From Symsagittifera roscoffensis (Eukaryota; Xenacoelomorpha; Acoela; Convolutidae), in assembly GCF_963678635.1 (NCBI RefSeq), contig NC_087067.1, positions 38,262,686 to 38,326,685 of the forward strand: 64,000 nucleotides of DNA, in the 5' to 3' direction. Below the pieces are notes generated by a model. That model was not told the origin of the DNA. It searched no databases and worked only from the letters and a program-made list of their open reading frames with translations. Position 1 is the first letter of the stretch. Every line of letters starts with the position of its first letter. Shown here in pieces: positions 23,161 through 34,641 of the stretch. The position numbers were made by a program, and so were the translations under genes.

Positions 23161-24119
23161 TTAATGGAGTATAACTTCGGCTCCAAACATCAAGTTTAAT
23201 TTTCAAATAAAGATGAACTTAGTTCAGATTTTTCCATTAGTCAAAATGATTTTTTTAAATCTACATTGATTATTTGAATAAATTTTGTTAAATAAGTTCA
23301 CATTTATTTTGACAAAAAGTTGGTTACTTTTACTTATAAAAGGCCTGAAGGGGAAAACTTTGGACCGAACACTATATTATGAAAATTTTCTTTTTATGGC
23401 AACTTTCACATGGTTTCAACAAAAATACGTTTTGCTGCTGATTGTCATAAAACTATGTAGGCACACGCCCTAGCCCTAATTAGATCACATTTTATCGTAA
23501 TTTAAAAATTTTGAGGGCAAATGAAGAAAAACCTACTTTTTCGCGAAAACCATGTGTCACTGTTTTACCATAATAACAATTATAAAACAGTTTTGGTTGA
23601 GTTTTAAACCCTACAGTTATCATTTCAATGATTTGTATGTTTGGATTAGAAACAAATTAAACAATTTCGAAAAAAAAAACAGATTTTTTGATTTTTTAAT
23701 TTTAAACTTATGGTAACCGCGCAAAAACTCGAATTTCTTACTTTTTGTACCATAGTTTTGAAAAAATTTATCTCAAGACCCTACTGTTTCTATAACGTAT
23801 CTTCTCATCTTCTCATTCTTATCTTAATACATGGAAAAATCTGTTGCCGTTATTTTTTTCAAAAGGTAGAGTATATTGTACAAAAACAATTTAAAAAAAT
23901 CGATTCTCTTACCTTGATACCGAAAATTTGTATGTTTTTACATTAAAGATTTTATACCCTATCCTAATACAAGGGATGTTATAAATTGTTTTATAGGATT
24001 TCAAACATTGGTTTACTGGCAAATTCGGGTGCCAAAAATATCGAGAGTTACCATCTGAAACTTACCATCGGAAACCCTGAAACATCTTAACAAATAGGAA
24101 GTCCTATTCCTTTTTTAAA
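23161..24119. other. AT-rich non-coding stretch
   Basis: The AACATTCGATGAAAGTTAA phrase occurs twice (near 23055 and 23145) and belongs to the flank of the pseudogene. Nothing else is recognised; the 78-codon open frame at 23710 has no family signal. Confidence 0.4.
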
Positions 24120-24590
24120 TCATAGGTTAGTACATGAGTACATGAGTGTCATCGGGGTTACCCGTTGTACCCCCTGGGCGCGGATCCAGGAGTTTCTCGA
24201 TGTGGGGGAGTGTGCATTTTCAGGGTGCTTTTTCTAGGTCGACCAAATTGATTTTTTTGAGGTCTCCCAAACCACTTTTAAAACCTTAATTAGACCAGAC
24301 TTTGCGCCGAAGGCAAATTTTTGAAAAAAAAAGCCAAAAAAAGCGTTTTTAGGCACATTCTGGAAAATGTTGACCAAAAAAATTGCGTTTTTTTGGGGCG
24401 CTCCCCCTCAAAATTAGTATTTATTGGCGCCGAAGGCGCCTTTCGAAAAATTTTAGGTTCAGTCAGCCAAAAATGGATATCTCTAAATAGTACAAAGGGT
24501 GACCCATTGTGTCAGCGGGGGGTCGAATCCGTGAAGGGGGAAGGGCGTCCGCCTCTTCCCCCTAAATACGCTGGTGCTATATAGGCTTGT
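24120..24590. repeat. GC-richer MITE-like repeat
   Basis: Composition changes sharply: CCCCCTGGGCGCGGATCCAG, GGCGCCGAAGGCGCC (a palindrome), GGGGCGCTCCCCCTC, and CCGCCTCTTCCCCCTAAATA near the right end. The style of G-rich/C-rich ends around a CGCGGATCC core resembles abundant short DNA-transposon repeats in invertebrates. Terminal inverted repeats were not proven. The 87-codon open frame inside is not supported as a gene. Confidence 0.45.
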
Positions 24591-24689
24591 GCCTTAATTC
24601 TACGACCAAAGCGCAAAATGATGTCTGACTTTTGAATTCCTTTAAACCAAAGGTAAAATGACTCACGTGATTCTGTTGTTAACCCAAAA

Positions 24690-25270
24690 AAATTCTATAT
24701 TCAGATTTGATAAGGTTTTCTAATCAAATTGGAATACACATTGGCATAGACGTTGATAATCAAAGAGGAATACAAAAGGATGAATAAGATCAATTACAAA
24801 AAAAGTGTACCAGCATTAAACCAATATATTAGACTGCTTAGAAATTTTCAGAACTGCCGATGAATTCAATTATGGATCTAAATTTTTGAATCATCATAAG
24901 GCTGAAGCTCCCTTCTCTTAGATGCAGCGCAAGTCAGTGAAATTAAAGCCTGGTAAAAGTTTGCAAATCGACTAAAATTGTCCAGTTCTACAGTATATTG
25001 TGCATTTTGGTTTGTAGGGGCCGGGCAATTTAACGATATTTGTTTGGTTATATTCCCAGGATCAAAAAAGTCAAAATGAAATGACCAAAAAAAATTTGAC
25101 AAAAACAGTATCTTCCGTCCGCAAAGTGCGCAACTTATGAACAAATAATCACGATTGAAACAAATTTTGGATATTTTTTTTTCTGAAGAGTTTGGTTAAA
25201 ACCATTATTAACTTTTGATGTCGAGAGGCATTGTTCAAAGCAGGAGGGAAGAACAAAAAAAAAATTTGGG
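24690..25270 (+). pseudogene. SAMHD1-like pseudogene, 3' fragment 2
   Basis: Colinear by eye with 33715-34630 of the intact gene: ATAGACGTTGATAA (compare 33720), TGTACCAGCAT...TTAAACCAATA (compare 33920), TTCAGAACTGCCGATGAATT (compare 33970), CATCATAAGGCTGAAGCTC, GGTTATATTCCCAGGATCAA (compare 34384), AACAGTATCTTCCGTCCGCA and TTCAAAGCAGGAGG. All frames are disrupted. It shares with fragment 1 the loss of the segment matching about 34135-34315, so one probably derives from the other. Flanking DNA downstream leads directly into the 3.28 kb tandem duplication. Confidence 0.8.
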
Positions 25271-25332
25271 TTAATTGCATTAATAGTGTTGTTGTTGTTC
25301 ATCTACGTTCCAATAGAGTAATTAGTTATTTT

Positions 25333-28300
25333 GTGAGCCCAAAATTTTTCTTATGTGGGAAAAGTTATTCGAGAACACAAAAGTTATGATTAGCCACAAA
25401 TAAACAAAAACATTGGATGAAATTTAACAGCGTGTAGCTCCAAGTTTAGTTTTCAAATAACGATGAACGTAGTTCAGACTTTTAACTAAATCAAGATTAT
25501 TATGAATTTTTATCTAGGAAAAATCTTCATTTTTGTTCAGGCTCATTTTTGATTTTTGTCTGTTCAATTTTGGCTTCTTTTTATGTGTTGTTCACATTTT
25601 TGGATGAAGACAAATTTTCTTTTGGAATTGCAAAATTTTGATGACCTCAAAAATTGTGATTGACATCTTTTTGCAATCGAAAATTTTCTTTTTCACATTT
25701 TTTCGCGGGCAAAAAGTTGACTTTTTGATCCAGTTTTCCCAAATTGGCTTAGTTTTATCAAAAAGTTTCAATCTTAAATTGTCTTAGAAGCTCGAAGAGC
25801 TTTCAGGCTTTTTATTTTTTTTCAAAATTGAGTGTAAAGATTTTTTCAAAAAAAAAATTAAGTCTGTGAGTCAATCGCTTTCATTGACTCTTTTTAAAAC
25901 TGTTTGTTGGTTTTTTATTTTTCCACTGCAAAACTAAGATTAAAATTGACGTAGAAAACAGTTTTTCTTCCAAATGTTTCTTTTGTTTGTATGCTAACTC
26001 AAGTTTTGTTGGCTATTTTGCCTTATCACGGAACTTTCTCGCGCTGTAAGCCAGTTTCATTGTAGTTGCCTGTGTTAATGATTTACTCCAGTAACTTGTA
26101 AATTTAATAGCCCTGACTGTATAGTTACCTCTCTTTTGGTTAAGCGCTTTTTCCGGCCTTATGGTTTTGACTTATATTTAATCGGCTCATTTGTCGTTTT
26201 CTGTCATTTGAAGGATGAAGGTTTGATAATAACCTAAAAGATAATTCAAGTCGATGGTGGCGTAAAATTTGTTCATTCAATGCTCAATTTTTTTAGCTTC
26301 TTTCCAGAGATTGACAGCTCAGTGGCCCCTCAATAAATACTATAAGCTGATTTAACGCTTTCAGTTTTAGAATGCTGAAAGAATGCATAGTCAAAAACTC
26401 AAATAACGTTTGACAAATTGATCAACTTTATGATTCGTTTTGATTATTTTCCACGCTCCGATACTGCAAAGTTTTTAATTTATCACCGTTTTTCATATTC
26501 ATAATTGTTATTTCGAGTTGTTATTTCGAGTTATTCATTCGCACGTATCTAACTGTCAGTTTGAACATAGTCACACATTCAGGCAAAAAGGATTCATGAT
26601 TAAAGCAAAAATGCCATAGTTGAGATTAGTCGAGTTCGAATTTCGTACTTGTCTAACTTTGTTTAAAGATTTTTGTTCTTTATTTTTTGGAAGGTTTTTT
26701 TGTGTTGATGCAGTAAAAGTTCTGTTTTCATTGCGAATATACAATTTTAAATCTGATACGGTGATTTTTGCCATCAACCAGTTGAGTAAAGCACCTACTG
26801 ATTAGTCGTGGTATTTACACATGCGATCCTAAAATTAATGGAGTCCATTCAGTGACTTTTATGCTGCATATTTTTGTCAGTTTAAAGGCACATTTACTGC
26901 TAGTTTGACAGCATGTGAAAAATTTTGTTGGTTTGACAGCATGTGTTTTTTGCTGCTTCAACGGGTAGTACTTGCCTGTTGTCAAAAACGTTTTAGCGCA
27001 ATTGCGAGGACGCGAGAGTCCGAATCAAGTAGGGCAGTCGGATCCAACACATAGCAAAAGTTTCATGTTAAAAGATTAATTTTACTTTTATCAAGGTTTT
27101 TTTTTAATGAGTAGTATTTACCTATTATCAAAGACACTAAACAATTTACCATTCGGCAATTATATTCCTAGACTTTTTTATAAGCTCTAATTTTCATTCA
27201 CTTTTTATTTGCAAAACGCAGCTTCGCCTATGTGTCGCCAGTTTTTGTCTCCCTACTTGTCAAATTTTCGCGATACATCAAATCAATTTAAACAGGTTTG
27301 AAAAAGCTGCTTTACCGGGTAAAAAGTTTCGACAGATTTTATAATAGGCCTAATTTCTGCAATTTTTACAAAATATGATAAAGAGGATGTAAGTCTTAGC
27401 ACCCATTCATATCGGAAACGTTCACTCAATGATAAAAGTAATTGGAAGAATAATTAGGTCTTGACAGCTTGTTCCATTTTTGTACCTGTTCTTTATATCA
27501 CGCATAACAATAGGTCGAGCATTCCTTGTAGTTTCTCAACTGAACAAAATGACCTCTTGTGTAGTTCTTCAGCGGCAGAACGTTACTTCATGATTTGTTC
27601 TTCCTTTTGATTTTTGCAAAAGCTAAGGCAAAAATGAACTAGTCAGATCACATTGGGCTTTCGTATACTTATATTTGATCATGATGCCCGTATATGCACA
27701 TTTGATCATGATGCATTTTATGGCGTAAATTTCTTAACCGAAAACTTCGAGAAGAGAAATAGTATGACAATTATTTGAAATTGTTGTAATTTGTTCAAAA
27801 GTAATCCAAAAAAAATTGAATTTTGTAACTCGACACTTCAAATATTTGATGTTAAAATCTTCTGGTTTCGTAGGAAATGTTGTTTTGTTTAAGAAACGTT
27901 ATCAAAGCGCAGTTTTTTTATTCTAAATTGAACCGTTTGGTTTGGACTAGATGAAAAATATCTTCCTATGAGGAACCTCATTTTTAGCTCTGTTGGAATA
28001 TCAGTGAACCTAGATAAAGTTTTTTACACTTCATTTAAATTTTAGTGAAGTTTAATATTGAGACAACTTGTATGATACCGATGTAGTTATTTGCTATTAA
28101 AGTTGCTTGACGCGGCGAGTTGAGTGTCGCCTGTCTGTTCTGCTTGGTGCAGCCACAATCGTGTTGATTCTTTGTTTTTTTTTGTCAAAGACTACTTATC
28201 TACTCATTAAGTGTTCCGACCATTAAAAATAGGGTAGATCTTTGTAATCAGGTCTGTCTAAAGGCAAATACAAAATCAAATATCATACATAATTATTGGA

Positions 28301-28590
28301 ATGGGTCGAATCAATTTAATACTTAATCATCGATTAAACCCCCTCTAGTCTGGATTTAAAAGACAAGAAAATGCCAAAATAAATTTTCAAGTGTCGAAGA
28401 AAACTGGTTGGAAATTTTTTGAATTTTAGTGCAAGTTTCACCGAATGGATAAAAATTTCATTAATTAATTAGAAAATTAGTTTTGGTAACTTCATTTAGA
28501 TTTCACTTGGCTTTTAGTTTTTCTAATTAAATTCAATATTTTTTTTCCGCAAAAAAATGTTTGCCTTGTTCCTTGTAAAACTTCTTTTTA
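25333..28590. repeat. 3.28 kb tandem duplication, copy 1
   Basis: Colinear and highly similar to 28617-31871 throughout, with a period of about 3284 bases. It starts in the flank of a SAMHD1-like relic (GTGAGCCCAAAATTTTTC) and ends TCCTTGTAAAACTTCTTTTT. It contains a tRNA-like repeat at 26996 and a CGGCCTTATGG...ATCGGCT relative of the 480-960 family. I see no gene in it. Confidence 0.9.
26996..27240 (+). repeat. tRNA-derived SINE-like repeat, copy 3
   Basis: The head GCGCAATTGCGAGGACGCGA...GTCGGATCCAACACATAGC is more decayed than the copy at 15014. The end AACGCAGCTTCGCCTATGTG matches the conserved terminus of the family. The duplicated phrase TTTGACAGCATGTG lies upstream. Confidence 0.5.
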
Positions 28591-28616
28591 AAAATATTTC
28601 TCAAAATTTCTCTTAT

Positions 28617-31600
28617 GTGAGCCGAAAATTTCTCGTATGAAGTATGAAGGAAAAGTTATTCGAATACACAAAGGCTATGATTAGCCACAAATAAACAAAA
28701 ACATATGATAAAATTTAAAAGCGTGTAGCTCCAAGTCTAGTTTTCAAATAACGATGAACGTAGTTCAGACTTTTAAATAAATCAAGATTATTATGATTTT
28801 TTATCTAAGGAAAAATCTTCATTTTTGTTCAGGCTCATTTTTGATTTTTGCCTGTTTGATTTTGGCTTCTTTTTATGTGTTGTTCACATTTTTGGATGAA
28901 GACAAATTTTCTTTTGGAATTGCAAAATTTTGATGGCCACGAAAATTGTGATTGACTACTTTTTGCAAAAGAAGTTTTTCATTTTCACATTTTTTCGCGG
29001 GACAAAAAGTTGACCTTTTGATCCAGTTTGCCCAAATTGGGTTAGTTTTATCAAAAAGTTTCAATCATGAATTGTCCTAGAAGCTCGAAGAGCTTTCAGG
29101 CTTTTGATATTTTTTCAAAAAAAGAGTGTAAAGATTTTTTCAAAAAAAAAATTAAGTCAGTGAGTCAATCGCGTTCATTGACGGTTTTTTTAAATGTCTG
29201 TTGGTTTTTTATTTTTCCACAGAAAAACTCAGATTGAAATTGACGTAGAAAACAGTTTTTCTTCCAAATGTTTCTTTCGTTTGTATGCTAACTCATGTTT
29301 TGTTGGCTATTTTGCCTTATCACGGAATTTTCTCGCGCTGTAAGACAGTTTTGTTGTAGTTGCCTGTGTTAATAATTTACACCAGTAAATTGTAAATTTA
29401 ATAGCCCTGACTGTATATTTACCTCTCTTTTGCTTAAGCGCTTTTTCCGGCCTTATGGTTTCGACTTATACTTAATCGGCTTATTTGTCGTTTTCTGTCA
29501 TTTGACGGATGAAAGTTTGATAAGAACTTAAAAAGATAATTCAGGTCGATGGTGGCGTAAAAATTGTTTATTTAATGCTCAATATTTTAGCTTCTTTCCA
29601 GAGATTGACAGCTCAGTGGCTCCTCAATAACCATTATAAGCTGATTTAACGCTTTCAGTTTTAGAATGCTGAAAGAAAGCATAGTCAAAAACTGAAATAA
29701 CGTTGGACAACATGATCAACATTATGATTCATTTCCATGCTCCGATACTGCAAAATTTTTAATTTATCACTGTTTTTCATATTCATAATTGTTATTTCGA
29801 GTTGTTCATTCGCACGTATCTAACTGTCAGTTTGAACATAGTCACACATTCAGGCAAAAGGGATTCATGATTAAAACAAAAATGCCATAGTCGAGATTAG
29901 TCGAGTTCGAATTTCGTACTTATCTAACCTTGTTTGAAGATTTTTTTTTTGGAAAGTTTTTTTGCTGTTGATGCAGTAAAATGTTCTGTTTTCACTGCGA
30001 ATAGACTATTTTAAATCTGATACGGTGATTTTTACCATCAACCAGTTGAGTAAAGCACCTACTGATTAGTCGTGGTATTTACACAAGAGATCCTAAAAAT
30101 AATGGAGTCTATTCAGTGACTTTTATGCTGCATAGTTTTGTCAGTTTAAAGGCACATTTACTGCTAGTTTGACAGCATGTGAAAATTTTGTTAGTTTGAC
30201 AGCATGTGTTTTTTGCTGCTTTGACGGGTAGTATTTGCCTATTGTCAAAACACTTTAGCGCAATTGCGAGGACGCGAGACTCCTAATCAGGTAGGACAGT
30301 CGGATCCAACACATAGCAAAAGTTTCATATTGAAAAAAGTAAAATTAATCTTTTAAGGTTTTTTCTTAATGAGTAGTATTTACCTTTTATCAAAGACACT
30401 AAACAATTTACCATTCGGCAATTGTATTTCCTAGACTTTTTTATTAGCTCTAATTTTTATTCACTTTTTATTTGCAAAACGCACCTTCGCCTATGTGTCG
30501 CAAGTTTTTGTCTCCCTACTTGTCAAATTTTCGCTATACGTCAAATCAATTTAAACAGGTTTGAAAAAATTGCAAATTGCTTTACTGGGTAAAAGGTTTC
30601 GACAGATTTACCAATAGGCTTAATTTCTGCAACTTTTACAAAATATGATAAAGAGGATTTAAGTTTGAGCACCAATTCATATCGGAAACGTTCACTCAAT
30701 GATAAAAGTGATAGGAAGAATAATTAGGTCTTCACAGCTTGTTCCATTTTTGTACGTGTTCTTTATATCACGCATAACAGTAGGTAGAGCATTCCATGTA
30801 ATTTCTCCACTGAACAAAATGACCTCTTGTGTAGTTCTTCAGCGGCAGAACGTTACTTCATGATTTGTTCTTTCTTTTGATTTTTGCAAAAGCTTAGGCA
30901 AAAATGAACAAGTCAGATCACATTGGGCTTTCGTATGCTTATATTTGATCACGATGCCCGTATATGCACATTTGATCATGATGCATTTTATGGCATATAT
31001 TTTTTTAACCGAAAACTTCGAGAAGAGAAATAGTATGACAATAATTTGAATTTGTTGTAATTTAATCAAAAATAATCCAAAAAAATTGAATTTGTAAATC
31101 GGCAGCTCAAATGTTTGATATTGAAGTCTTCTGGTTTCGTAGGAAATGTTATTTTGTTTAAGAAACGTTATCCAAGCGCAGTTTTTTTATTCTAAATTGA
31201 ACCGTTTGGTTTGGACTAGATGACAAATATCTTCCTATGAGGAACCTCATTTTTAGCTCTGTTGGAATATCAGTGAACGTAGATAAAGTTTTTTACACTT
31301 CATTTAAATTTTAGTGAAGTTTAATATTGAGACAACTTGTATGATACCGATGTAGTTATTTGCTATTAAAGTTGCATGACGCGGCGAGTTGAGTGTCGCC
31401 TGTCTGTTCTGCTTGGTGCAGCCACAATCGTGTTGATTCTTTGTTTTTTTTTGTCAAAGACTACTTATCTACTCATTAAGTGTTCCGACCATTAAAAATA
31501 GGGTAGATCTTTGTAATCAGGTCTGTCTAAAGGCAAATACAAAATCAATTATCATACATAATTATTGGAATGGGTCGAATCAATTTAAACATAATCATCG

Positions 31601-31871
31601 ATTAAACCCCTCTAGTCTGGATTTAAAAGACAAGAAAATGCCAAAATAAATTTTCAAGTGTCGAAGAAAACTGGTTGGAAATTTTTTGAATTTTCGTGCA
31701 AGTTCCACCGGATGGATAAAAAATTCATTGAGTACTGAAGAACGTTTACTCCAAGAAAATTAGTTTTGGGAACTTCATTTAGCGTTCACTTGGCTTTTAG
31801 TTTTTCTAATTGAATTCAATATTTTTTCCGCAAAAAAAATGTTTGCCGTGTTCCTTGTAAAACTTCTTTTT
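28617..31871. repeat. 3.28 kb tandem duplication, copy 2
   Basis: Second copy of the unit, starting GTGAGCCGAAAATTTCTC. It differs by scattered substitutions and small indels spread evenly, so it is not a fresh duplication. It carries its own tRNA-like repeat at 30258. Short open frames are not conserved between the copies, arguing against coding. Confidence 0.9.
30258..30500 (+). repeat. tRNA-derived SINE-like repeat, copy 4
   Basis: This is the counterpart of the copy at 26996, carried along in the 3.28 kb duplication rather than an independent insertion. It ends AACGCACCTTCGCCTATGTG. Confidence 0.5.
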
Positions 31872-32540
31872 CAAAGACTTTCAAAAGTCTTCTACTGAGC
31901 CGGACCTTGTGAACAACCACATCAATCATTTTCGGTACCAGATCGTTAACTTGGATACTCGCATTTCTCAAGTTGGCATACAGCTTGAAATTTTTTTATT
32001 TTATTTTATTTTAGGAGTTACTGTCTGCTCGCTTGCGCCGCTTAGGTGGGTTTAGTTTTTCGGAGAAAAAATCCGTGCTTGCGATAACTAATTCATCAAA
32101 TTGCATGAAACTAATCGAAGCAGTTTTTTTCTAACTTGAAAAGAACGACTTTTGCGTTCATTTACCCCAACATGTATTACTAACGAGTTGAAAGTTCTTC
32201 TGATTTTGTTGATTAGTTTAACCGATATTTTAACTGCTACAACTGATAGTTTAACTGCTATGCAGAATGGTCTAAGAGCAGAGAAACAAAAAATATTGAT
32301 TTTTATAAACTTATTGCTGAAACAAACAGTACAATCGTCAATACTAACAACGAAAAAAATGAATAATACTCAAATAATTTTTTGTGTATTGCTTAGTTAT
32401 ACTTTTTTTCATTTATTATTATTGAAGATTACAATACTCTTTTTAAAAATCTATAAGCCCGCTTTATTCAAAATTTAATTCTGTTTTTCTCCTCATAGAC
32501 CCTTTCTTTTCTTAGACCTTTCTATTCATTGACAGGTCAA
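31872..32540. other. Non-coding stretch upstream of the SAMHD1-like gene
   Basis: A 108-codon open frame at 32152-32478 (Leu/Ile-rich, with repeated LTA-TDSLTA phrases) has no recognised family and is probably chance. No promoter elements are clear. Confidence 0.4.
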
Positions 32541-32812
32541 TTTTTTGCTGTTACGAATGCACTGCAAAAAATATAACATATGTTCTGTTGCTGTTACAAG
32601 CAGCTTACTGATGAAACAATAACAAATGTTTTGCTGCTGGAGCTCTAATAAAGTTTTTTTTGCTGTTACAATCGGTTTACTGCTGGAACCACAACAGATA
32701 CTTTTTGTTGTTACTAGTGGTTACTGCTGAACTTTACTAGACTTTTACGCTGTCACCAACAACTTACTGCTGCAACGATAACATAAAATCTTTTGCTGTT
32801 ATTCAGATTGAG
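32541..32812. repeat. Degenerate minisatellite, about 44-base unit
   Basis: Variants of TTTTGCTGTTAC...TTACTGCTG.AAC.ATAACA begin near 32548, 32590, 32661, 32707, 32749 and 32795, with spacings of 42, 71, 46, 42 and 46 bases. The array ends about 40 bases before the ATG of the SAMHD1-like gene, where promoter or 5' UTR would be expected. Confidence 0.75.
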
Positions 32813-32849
32813 ATAAAAACTTCACCATATCACTCTCGTTTTTATCGGC

Positions 32850-34641
32850 ATGCCATTTAAGACGTTCAACGATCCGATCTATGGGCCAATAGGCTTGGAT
32901 TTAAAATTGGTAAAACTCATAGATACTGTTCAGTTCCAACGTCTGCACTATTTGAGACAACTCGGAGTTGCTTACAGTGTTTACCCAGGAGCCTCACACA
33001 CGAGATTCGAGCATTCGATCGGGACTTGTCATCTTGCTGGCGAATTGTTAGAGAGCCTGCTGAAAGTTGCGAAAGAGAATGAACAAGTTAAACGAACGGA
33101 AACTGACGAAACTATTGCGATTGAAAACGAAAGTATAACGGATGAGCGGGAACGTTTGATCAAGGTCGAAAGTCCTATTGGGATTGAAGTACAGAGTAAC
33201 GAGCGGGAATCTCCGATCGAAAATCATGATCCAGATTCTACTGATGCCTGCAGCATTGTAGACATTTTATCAAATGACAAAGACTTACTTTGTGTTAAAA
33301 TGGCTGCTTTGCTGCATGACTTAGGCCATGGGCCGTTTTCTCATTTTTGGGAAATTCTTATTAAGGCGCACATAGAAATACTCAACGAAAACAGCACCAA
33401 ACCCGAAATACTCAACGAAAACAGCACCAAACACGAAATAAAAGAATTTGTTCATGAAGAAATGACACCCGAAATACTCAACGAAAACAGCACCAAACAC
33501 GAAATAAAAGAATTTGTTCATGAAGAAATGACAATAAAATTTATCGAAATGATGTTGAAAGAGGGTTCTACCATTCGAAAAGAGCTAGACCTGAACGAAG
33601 ATGATTTGGAATTTATTAAAGAGTTAATTGATTCAGAAGAAAAAACACGGATCTCAGAACGAAGTAAAGATGATAAGAAAAATTTTTTCTACGAAATCGT
33701 ATCGAACAAGAAAACCGGAATAGACGTTGATAAGTGGGATTACATATGTCGCGACAGTCACCATGTGGGAATCAACACCAGTTTCGAGTCCAAAAGACTC
33801 CTGAAGCTCTGCAAGGTTGTTACTGACAGTGATAATAAAACTCACATAGCTTGGCCGCAACGTGAATTCGACAACGTATTACAGATGTTCGAACAACGGA
33901 AAAGATTACACAAAAAGGTGTACCAGCATAGGGTCATTAAACCAATAGAAAGACTGTACATAGAACTCTTCAGAACTGCCAATGAATTTCTAAAAGTTCC
34001 TTCAAGTGTGTATCCAGATGTTTCACTGCCAATTTTAGAAGCCCACAAGGATCCGTATACCTTCGTGAATATGACAGACGGTTTACTTCAGGCTATCAAC
34101 TTGTTCAATCATTCTAAAGCTGAGGACTGCAAAAGAATTTTGCTTCAAATTCAGCTGCGAGACATTGGAAAAATAGTCTGTGAAGCGAATGTGGACGAGT
34201 TAAGCAGCTATAATAAATCATATCTACAAGACCTGAAAAAGAAATTCAATTCGTACTTGGAGCTCAAGTCAATGAATTTACAGGGCGATCAAATTCTGAG
34301 AAAAGACGAACTAGATATCCAGTTTTACAGGACTGTTCTGGATTTTGGCATGAAAGGACAGGATAACCCGATGAACTATGTGTGGCTATATTCCAAAGAT
34401 CAAAATAGCCAGACTGAAATGGCCAAAAATCTGGATTGGGACTGGGATAAAATGACTCCGAAAAAAATCAACGAAAACAGTGTATTTCTATCCGCAAACT
34501 GCGCAACGGTTGAGCAAAAAAAAACGAGTGGAAGAATTGTTTGTGGATTTTTGTTCTGAAGAGAAAGGTATAACACCGGTGTCATTCTACGCTGTTGCGC
34601 GACAGCGTTCAAAGCAAGAGGCAAGCACAAGAAAAACTTGA
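32850..34641 (+). CDS. SAMHD1: SAMHD1-like HD-domain dNTP triphosphohydrolase, intronless, 3' frameshift
   Basis: This family hydrolyses dNTPs to nucleoside and triphosphate. The first frame gives 569 residues (stop at 34557-34559). Family landmarks: FNDPIYGPI (6-14), QFQRLHYLRQLG (28-39), SHTRFEHS (49-56, metal-site His55), LLHDLGHGPFSH (154-165, His156-Asp157), GIDVDKWDY (290-298, Asp294) and YQHRVIKPIE (358-367). The metal-binding H...HD...D set is intact. There is no SAM domain; the ATG at 32850 starts right at the HD domain. An acidic insert (about 76-135) and an internal repeat (177-227) are unusual. After residue 557 the frame breaks at nine As (34516-34524). Another frame then continues with family-like sequence (VEELFVDFCSEEKGITPVSF) to TGA at 34639-34641. 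The frameshift may be genuine, an assembly error or recoding. The gene lacks introns, unlike PUS3 in this window. Confidence 0.88.
33375..33533 (+). repeat. In-frame tandem repeat inside the SAMHD1-like gene
   Basis: A 30-base partial copy (33375-33404) precedes a 66-base unit (33405-33470) and a second copy (33471-33533 before divergence). At protein level EILNENSTK occurs three times and HEIKEFVHEEMT twice. The FVHEEMT piece aligns with the human WTHEQGS segment carrying an active-site His (human His233), so the repeat doubles that His. Confidence 0.9.

Noticed and set aside
32152-32478. 108-codon open frame upstream of the SAMHD1-like gene
   Set aside because: Leu/Ile-rich low-complexity sequence with short internal repeats, no SAM-domain signal, and no splice route into the gene.
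33321-33521. Minus-strand open frame opposite the SAMHD1-like repeat
   Set aside because: It is the antisense shadow of the in-frame repeat.
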